Below are positions 1-6,900 of a stretch of DNA of 6,933 bases, in pieces. Numbering within the stretch: the stretch's first letter is position 1; each line of letters opens with the position of its first letter. The stretch is from Clostridia bacterium (GTDB lineage: Bacteria > Bacillota > Clostridia > TANB77 > CAG-508). The position numbers were made by a program, and so were the translations under genes. A model generated the notes under the pieces. That model was not told where the DNA came from. It searched no databases and saw nothing but the letters and a program-made list of their open reading frames with translations. The stretch spans positions 1-6,933 of the forward strand of contig CAAEBO010000038.1 of NCBI GenBank assembly GCA_900754085.1. The letters run 5' to 3'.

Positions 1-139
1 GCATTACTTCTACTTTTTCTATTGGTATTTCTAATATTCCTTCTAGTAAATCTTTTAGTATGTCTTCGTTTCCTTTTTTGCTAAATAGTCTTTTAAATAT
101 GTAATCATTTGTAAGTTGTAATTCTACATTTTTATTCAT
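1..139 (-). CDS. Rpn family recombination-promoting nuclease/putative transposase (PDDEXK_2), N-terminal fragment cut by window edge
   Basis: Seen: an open frame of 46 codons begins with ATG at 137-139 and runs to the left edge. It reads MNKNVELQLTNDYIFKRLFS, followed by KKGNEDILKDLLEGILEIPI and EKVEVM. Family knowledge: the block 'LTNDYIFKRLF-x-KKGNEDILKDLLEGIL' is the characteristic N-terminus of the Rpn/PD-(D/E)XK nuclease family transposases, which are abundant in multiple copies in clostridia and related bacteria. Members are usually about 250-330 residues, so most of this gene, including the catalytic D...ExQ part, lies outside the window and its integrity cannot be judged. The start is fixed by an AAGGAGG motif just upstream and the lack of an earlier in-frame ATG with a better site. 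The gene lies in the same direction as the large surface-protein gene but 838 bp beyond its stop, so co-transcription is unlikely. Identification rests on the N-terminal signature only. Confidence 0.8.
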   Translation of the reverse strand, partial: MNKNVELQLTNDYIFKRLFSKKGNEDILKDLLEGILEIPIEKVEVM

Positions 140-142
140 TTT

Positions 143-149
143 CCTCCTT
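143..149 (-). promoter_or_regulatory. Ribosome binding site of the rpn-like gene
   Basis: The minus strand reads AAGGAGG followed by AAA and then ATG. The motif matches the 16S rRNA 3' end perfectly, but only three bases separate its last G from the start codon, shorter than the usual 5-9. It is the only strong Shine-Dalgarno sequence in the 140-977 stretch and decides the start of the gene at 139. Confidence 0.75.
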
Positions 150-151
150 CT

Positions 152-180
152 ATTTTACCAAATATTAATCTTTTATTCAA
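152..180 (-). promoter_or_regulatory. Candidate sigma-A promoter of the rpn-like gene
   Basis: On the minus strand TTGAAT (175-180) is followed after exactly 17 bases by TAAAAT (152-157), and the -10 box is preceded by TGG, which makes an extended -10 (TGnTAAAAT). This is a good sigma-70-type match. The oddity is its position: transcription would start about 145-146, inside the AAGGAGG, leaving an almost leaderless message. Either initiation falls slightly upstream, or the real promoter lies further up and this match is chance in AT-rich DNA. Confidence 0.35.
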
Positions 181-194
181 CCATTCGGTAAAAT
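152..194. repeat. Inverted repeat ATTTTACC / GGTAAAAT around the candidate rpn promoter
   Basis: ATTTTACC at 152-159 and its exact reverse complement GGTAAAAT at 187-194 are separated by 27 bases. One arm overlaps the candidate -10 box and the pair encloses the candidate -35 box, the arrangement expected of an operator or of a looped 5' leader. The arms contain a CC/GG step in otherwise AT-only DNA, so chance is less likely than for pure AT repeats, but 8-bp arms alone are not proof. Confidence 0.4.
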
Positions 195-382
195 TTAATT
201 TATTTCTTAAGACATTACCTTTTCATTTTTTGGGGTCTCATAAAGAATAAAATTATGGTTTTAAAATGAATTTAGATTTCATTTTTATGAATTTAATTAA
301 ATAATATTAATTTTAAATTTTTTTACAATAATTAAACTACCTTTTTAAACTCTTCTTACATTTATTAAAATACTTATATACA

Positions 383-403
383 ATTTTTTACAATGTAAAA
401 AAT
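383..403. repeat. Perfect 21-bp palindrome, operator-like
   Basis: ATTTTTTACA (383-392), a single A (393), then TGTAAAAAAT (394-403): ten perfectly paired bases on each side. The TTTACA-n-TGTAAA core is the shape of a dimeric repressor site. A partial copy of the left arm, TTTTTTACAAT, recurs at 319-329. On the minus strand the palindrome lies immediately upstream of a TATAAG at 373-378, with a TTTACA 15 bases before it, so it could overlap a weak promoter reading toward the rpn-like gene. No regulator is encoded in the window. Confidence 0.45.
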
Positions 404-430
404 ATAAATATTAAAATTATATTAGATACT

Positions 431-454
431 AATAAAAATTGGGGGATTTTTATT
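431..454. repeat. AT-stem hairpin with G-rich loop
   Basis: AATAAAAAT (431-439) and ATTTTTATT (446-454) are exact reverse complements enclosing the loop TGGGGG. The nine-pair stem is entirely A/T, so it would be weak as RNA. The run of five Gs stands out in this AT-rich stretch. It has no U-tract pattern typical of a terminator, and no function can be assigned. Confidence 0.3.
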
Positions 455-692
455 TTAGAATTAAACATATTTTATTAAAGTACACCTAGATTTTTTAATA
501 AATATAAATATTGAAAAGATCTAAGATATTTAATAATTCTTTTGCTTTAAAAAGACACAAGTACAAAATCTGCTATTATGAAAAATTTCATTAGTTTAAA
601 ATAAATTTGATAATTAACAATTTTCTTAGATAATGTCCTAAGTATTTATATTTAACCACGTTATATTACATTTTTCAAGCTTTTCTTCTCTT

Positions 693-706
693 CCTTTTTC
701 GACAAA
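693..706 (-). promoter_or_regulatory. Spo0A-box-like sequence
   Basis: The minus strand reads TTTGTCGAAAAAGG, containing TGTCGAA (698-704), a perfect match to the core 0A box of endospore-forming Firmicutes. No convincing promoter or coding start lies just downstream on the minus strand: the nearest ATG is followed at once by TAA. It may be a chance match, a remnant of a lost upstream region, or part of an unrecognised RNA promoter. It would be meaningful only if the host is a spore former. Confidence 0.25.
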
Positions 707-821
707 TTATGAATAGGTAATTTTTTTCTATGTAACTAGTCACTGTGATATAAATTTCTGGTTAAAAAGGCCTTCAACAAAATTATAAAAAAACTATATA
801 TAAGCTTTTCTAAAATAATAT

Positions 822-851
822 AAAGCTAGTATCTCTAAAAATACTAGCTTT
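822..851 (-). terminator. Terminator-like hairpin downstream of the large surface-protein gene
   Basis: AAAGCTAGTAT (822-832) and ATACTAGCTTT (841-851) form an uninterrupted 11-bp stem with an 8-base loop. It is the most stable hairpin I find in the intergenic stretch. On the minus strand it begins 126 bases after the TAG stop of the large gene and is followed by a T-rich run (CTTTATATTATTTT); on the plus strand it is followed by TTTTCTT, so it may work in both directions. No other strong terminator lies between it and the stop codon. Confidence 0.6.
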
Positions 852-957
852 TCTTACACACACTTAATCTAATTTTATAACATTTTTTGAACTTTAAAAT
901 CTTCCAAAACACCATTCTTATTCAGGCATTTCCAAAGTTATCATTTCAAAGCTCATC

Positions 958-985
958 GGGATTTTAAGGACCGTTCCCTAATCCC
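958..985. repeat. Stem-loop lying across the stop codon of the large gene
   Basis: On the plus strand GGGATT (958-963) pairs with AATCCC (980-985). Inside, AGG (967-969) can pair with CCT (977-979), leaving a three-base bulge and a short loop. The TAG stop (978-980) lies within the right side of the stem. The core GGACCGTTCCC is unusually GC-rich for this region and resembles, from memory, the GAACCGTCCCC-type palindromic repeats associated with Y1/RAYT transposases in Firmicutes. No T-tract follows on the minus strand, so it is not a standard terminator for this gene. Confidence 0.35.
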
Positions 986-3900
986 TTCTCTTTATCGCAA
1001 ATAATATTATTACTACTCCTACTATGCTTAAAGTAATCCATAAAATTCCCATATTCTTATTCTTACTTTGTCCTTCGCTCACATAATATTCTTTTAAATT
1101 ATTTGCTTCTATTTTTTCGTTTTCACTTATCACCTCCTGTTTTGTTGTATCTAATAACTCTTCTTCTTGATATATTTGGTAATCGTCTTTTTCTGCATTG
1201 TATATGCTTATATATTTTTTTTCTTTTAAAGAGTTATTAGCTTTGTTAATTTCGTAAACCCCAACATTGTTTAACATATTTACATTATTATTTTTTCTTT
1301 GCAAAGCATATTCTACTGGCGTTTCTTCTAATTTGCTTTGTAGCACTTTGCTTTCTTCATATTTCTTTGTTATTTCTTGTGTTTCCCCAAGATTAGAATT
1401 TCCTATTGCAGATATTTTTTCTTTTATATAGTCGAATAAGTCTGTCTTGTTTGACTTTTTTTCTATTGAAGATATTACTTCTCCTGTTTGATAATTAAAT
1501 TTTACTTTATCACCATTTCTGTATATTACTTCCATTTCATGTAAATTATTTCCACTAAATTCATCAAGGAGTTCTTCATTATTTATATTCTCACTATTAT
1601 TGCCAGAAGTATTATTCAAATTGTTCCCTATACTTTTAACATCTTTATTCACAAAGTTTTCTGGGTAATTTAATGGTTCTTTTAAATCGTATATCTTTCC
1701 ATCTGCCCCTAATACTGTTTCATACTCTTTTCCATTGTAAGAATCTATAACAAAATTATTTTCTACAAATTTAATTACATCATCTTCCAAATCAAATCCA
1801 ACCGGTAATGAATATAACTTTCCGTCTTTTACATATAACCTCACGTCTTTTCTTATAACTTTACTTCCTTCTTTTGCAATAATTTCTGAATATGTATTAT
1901 ATGTTTTTATTGTCTTGCCTTCATAAATAAACGTATGTTGTAGCTTTTCATTTTTATTATTTAAACTTTCTTTAATCTCATCATTTGCATACATATTATT
2001 TGAAGTTATATTATTATAGTTATCTATATGTTCTAAATTAGGATCTGTAGGGATTGGTATACCTTCTTGTTTTGTTTTTATATTCTTAATTAATGGATAT
2101 TTTCCCTGTTCTAAAGAATTAAAATCCCATTCACTTTCTTGCCATTTTAATTTTTGAATATATGTATCTTTCTTCTTTAAATCTCTTTCTGCTAAATAAT
2201 TATCTTTTGAAATGAAAATTTCATTTTTTTCTGTTGGATACTGGTTGTTAATTTTAGAATATTTATAATAATATGTATCCTTTAGTTTTTTATTCTCTTT
2301 AGGAATATTTCCTATTCCTAAAGATATTGTATTAGGATTTTCACTTATTACATTTGCTTCTACAAAATTACCATTATTATATATTCCCTCTATTATTTCT
2401 TTGTCCATACTGCCAATTAGTCCCCCTACTTGGCTTGCACTCTGTATAGTTGTATTTGCTACATAATTAAAAATCACTTCTTGTCTCTTATTACCAATAT
2501 TAGAATTCATATTATAAACATGTCCAACAATTCCACCAGCGCTATGGTTAATAGCATTTATATTAGCCGATACATAATTATTTTTAATATGTCCTAATTC
2601 CATCATTCCAGCAATTCCACCTACATTATCCTTCCCCTCAATTGTTGAATTTATTACATAATTTTCACTTTTTCCTAAATCATCTTTTCCAGTAATTCCT
2701 CCTACGTTTTTACCTAAGCCTATCACTTTACTGTTTACAAAACTATTTCTTCTACCTTCATTCTTAATATATCCACTCATTCCTCCTATATTAGTTCCAT
2801 TTCCTTCAATTATCGTTTCTTCTACTCTAGCATTAAAAAGAAGATTTTGGTAACCAGCTATTCCGCCTATATAATCTCCGTTCTCACCTTCTATATAGCA
2901 TTTACTTACTAGTTTACTTCCATCTTGTGAAGTAGAATAGTCACCCATGCCAATAATTCCACCAACATAAGATTTCCCCACGATTTTATTAGATATAGAT
3001 TCTATATAATTACCAATTCTTCCTCGTCCATATACTCCACCTACCATAGAACATCCTTTACCCATAATAATAGAATTTTCTACAGATATATTTTCCGTTC
3101 TACAAGCTTCACTTATATTTTCAACGTTAAAGTTTCCAAATATTCCACCTAGGTTTCCCCAAGTTCCATATACTTCTACATTATCTGCTTTTATATTTTT
3201 ATAATCTTCTTCGTTTGCTAATCCACAAAAAGCACCTATTGAACCTGCTCCATTACATATTATGTTTTTTAATATAATATTTTCTACTTTTATTGCTTCA
3301 CTTTTGGCTATACAACCTATATAGTCACACCCTTTTGCATTTATATTTATATCTTTAAATTCTAAATTGTTTAAATCAGCTGAATTGTTTTTTATTACAC
3401 CTATATAATTTGTCCTTATTTCATTATTTATTGTAATATTTTCAAATTTTATATTACTAATTTCTTTCTTTGCACTTTTTATAATTGCTTTGTCAGAATT
3501 AATATTTAAATTTTTTATTGTATGCATTCCACTATTACTTATTAATCTATTAACAGAAAAATTATGTTTTGGATTTACTCTACCGGCTAAATCTATATCT
3601 GCCATTAGCATATAATTTTCTATGGTATCTTCGTTAATAGCTTGCCAGTCTTGGTAATTACTAATTTCTTTAAAAAATTGAACATCTATTTTTCCAGCTA
3701 TTTCTTGTTTTCTATTTTCTTCATTTTCCATATATGTAAATTGAGCTATTTTATAACTATCATAAAACTGATTAGCTATACAATTTAAATCTAAATATGT
3801 TTTTTGGGATTGATTAGTATTTCTTAATATTTCTGTTTCCATTCCTTCTACATATATTCCTGTAATATTCAAATTGTTTGGATTATTTAATTCTATCCTT

Positions 3901-6900
3901 ACGGTTGCTAATTTATTATTAACTTTTTTAGTTTCTATTTTTTCAATAGTTATTAGTTCTTTCTTTATAATATTATCTTTTTGATTTGCTAATAAATTCT
4001 TTGTATTTTTATAATTAAGCTTTGGTAAAACCCCATTTTCCAATTTTTCATAATTATAATTATCTTTAAAATATAATTTATTAATATATGTATTTTTATC
4101 TAATAATTCTGATATACTTAATGTTTCTACATTGTCTAGTTTATATTTTTCTCCATTTATATAGCTTGCTTCGTATAATAAATTTTCTTTTCCATATTTA
4201 TCATTCCCAATTATTGGATTTACTATTTTCTCTAATGAATTATAAACATTTCCTATATACAAATTGTTATTTATCATTATTGACCCTTCTAAACTAGCAC
4301 TATATCCTACTATTCCTGCTACATTCTTACCATTGGAATTTATATTCATTCCACTATAACATTTAGATACATATGTATTGTCAGAATAACCACAGATTCC
4401 TGCTACTTTACTATTTTCTGCTTTTATATTTCCAAAAGAATATGAATATTCTGTAGTTCCATAATACATATTTCCAATAATTCCACCTATTCCATTTGAA
4501 ATATTTGCATTGTTTATATTTATATTAATATCTTGTGCAAAGCAGTTAGAAATTAATGTTTGATTCCCTTTTCCAACTAATCCACCAATTACTACTTCTG
4601 TATTATTTTTACAAATTATATTTGTGTTTGTAACAGAACAGTTTATAACTTGCATTGCTTGAGCATCACCTATTAATGTTCCAATTTGGACTTTAGTCTT
4701 TGTATTTACTTCTATTTTGCTATTTAAAATATGTACATTATTAATTTTTGCTCTATTTTTTACATAGCCTATAAATCCTCCAATCTTTACTTCATTATAT
4801 ACCAAATTCATATTGTCTACTGTTAAATTACAAATTTCACCATATAAATGATATATTATTCCCTCCGTGTCTTTTACACTAATATTTTTTATTATCTTAT
4901 TATTTCCTTCTAACTTTCCTTTAAACTCTTTGTTTATAATAATTTCATTTCCACAGTTTTTAAAATCTATTTCTTGCATAATTTTATAATTTTCATTTGG
5001 AAATTTATTTATTTCTTTCCAATCTTCTACATTATTTACTTCTCTAAAAAATTCTATTAAAATTTGTCTTTCGTTTTTTTCATACTTACGCGTATACTCT
5101 TGTGAATAAGATCCTTTTACTGTTAAACTTGAAACAGAATATGAAGATACATATTGTGAATTTACAGTTATCTTTAATTTTACTTTACTTGTTTCTTCTA
5201 AAAATTTTTGTTCAATTATTTCGCAAATTAATCCATCTATATTTATTTCTTTTATTTCTTCTGCAGATGGATTATATACATTTGCTTCTACTATAGCTGT
5301 ATTATTTTGCTTTTCTAATACTTTAAAAGATACTATATCTGCTAAATCTTTATCTTCTATCTTTGGCAACATTATGTATTCTTGTTTAGGCATACAATCT
5401 GGCATATTTAATTGTGGAAAATATCCTTTTTCTATGTATTCATTCACTTTAAATCTATTTTCACTATTTAAAATTTCATTTTGAAATTTTTTATTCTTTA
5501 ATGCTAATTTTGAAGTTTTATAATCTGTTGAATTATTATATATGTTGTCATATATATAATATGAATTATTTACTATACCATAGTTTCTATAAACATTTGG
5601 ACCTTCTTTTAAACTTGTTTCTCCATTAATATTTACAGAATATATATTTTCTACTTTTCCATAATTTTCAGTTGTGTAATTTGATATATACTCATCTTTA
5701 TTTGCAACAATATTTATGCTACTTAAATTATATATATTTTTTATTACTCCAGATTGCAAGTTCTTTTCTACTAATAATGACCCATATCCCGCTTTTTCTG
5801 TATGCTTAAATTCCATATTTTTACCATATATATATCCATTTTTTACAGTTCCATACGATTCTTTTATAACGCCTATCGCACTGCTTCCAACAAATGCTTC
5901 TTTATAATTTATTACAAAATTATCTATATCTCCGTAGTTTTTCCATCCTAACAAATATAAATAATTATTTGCCATATCATTACCTTTAGTAACATTAATA
6001 TATATATTTTGTATAATTCCATAATTATTAGTAAATAAGACTCCATTATTCCAATATCCTACTCCATATTTAGGAAACTCTAAATTAAATACTAAATTTT
6101 TTATTATAGCATTTTTTTCTATATGTTGTATCAAAGAATAACAACCAGAATTTCTCGTAATACTATTTCCCCTAAAATCTAGTTCTCCATAGAAACTGAT
6201 ATTATCTCCCCCAAATCTTATATTACTGTCTATTTTTAAATCATCCAGTATATAATACTTTCCATATGGTTGAATCATTTGGAATTCTTCTAATGTATAT
6301 ATTCCCTTTATTTCTTCAGTTTCTTTTGTATCATATTCTAAGCTTGATAGCACATATTCTCTTTCTTTCATTTTTATTGTTAATTCTACTTTGTATTGTC
6401 TTCCTGCTTGTACTTCATACGTTTTTATTGCATTTGTTACAACATTTTCTTCTGGAATTTCTTCGTATCTATTAGTTTGTACTAAATTGTTGTTTTCATA
6501 TATTTTTATATAATAATCATTTGTTGCTATTTCGTCTCTTTTGTCTTCTAAATTTATACTATAATTGCTTTGTAGTGTATATTTAAATTCCTCATAACTT
6601 GTTTTCTTATTTCCTAACTCTATTTGAAGTTCTTTTACCTCTATTCCTTTTCCGCCTTCTATATAAAATCCTAAGTATCCTGTATTATCTAATTTTAAAG
6701 TATATTGGTAATCTTTCCACTCTTCTGTTAAGTTTTGTATTAAAGTTCTATTTTTATCCGTTTTACTATTTTGTATATATGCATGTTGAGTTCCACTTAC
6801 TTTTTTTGCTTTAAAGCTCATTGTTACTTCTTGTCCTGCATACTCTCCTAAATCATATACTGCTCTTCTATAACTATCATGTCCTCCTAGTGTTAATATT

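Larger units (their letters stand above)
140..977. other. Intergenic stretch without a supportable gene
   Basis: About 840 bases lie between the stop of the large surface-protein gene and the start of the rpn-like gene. All frames on both strands are broken by frequent stops; no frame has a ribosome binding site followed by more than about ten codons, and I recognise no tRNA, rRNA or riboswitch. It is AT-rich throughout. It contains, from left to right, the rpn-like upstream signals, a 21-bp palindrome, a hairpin with a G5 loop, a Spo0A-box-like sequence, a terminator-like hairpin and a stem-loop overlapping the large gene's stop, each listed separately. A decayed gene or small RNA cannot be excluded. 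Confidence 0.6.

Noticed and set aside
225..241. GC-rich patch TTTTTTGGGGTCTCAT as a possible insertion-sequence end
   Set aside because: No matching inverted copy elsewhere in the window, no target duplication and no transposase nearby.
263..285. AAAATGAA / TTCATTTT hairpin
   Set aside because: Eight mostly A/T pairs are expected by chance in DNA of this composition; no adjoining T-tract or gene end.
578..591. ATGAAA-aa-TTTCAT palindrome
   Set aside because: Short, AT-rich and not repeated; no associated promoter or gene.
758..823. Plus-strand tail LVKKAFNKIIKKLYISFSKII ending at the terminator-like hairpin
   Set aside because: A stop lies just upstream, and there is no start codon or ribosome site; too short to tell from chance in AT-rich DNA.
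4088..4297. Plus-strand open frame of 69 codons, Leu/Ile/Phe/Tyr-rich
   Set aside because: It is antisense to beta-helix block 2. Its hydrophobic composition is the expected complement of an Asn/Lys/Ile-rich gene, and it has no convincing ribosome site.
5102..5296. Plus-strand open frame of 64 codons
   Set aside because: It lies wholly antisense to the linker before block 2; low-complexity Leu-rich product and no family resemblance.
5716..5907. Plus-strand open frame of 63 codons
   Set aside because: Antisense shadow of beta-helix block 1, without a ribosome site or recognisable motif.
6266..6475. Plus-strand open frame of 69 codons resembling a membrane peptide
   Set aside because: Antisense to the N-terminal beta-sandwich; the hydrophobicity follows from the complementary codons.
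6599..6814. Plus-strand open frame of 71 codons, Leu/Phe-rich
   Set aside because: Antisense shadow of the carbohydrate-binding-like module.
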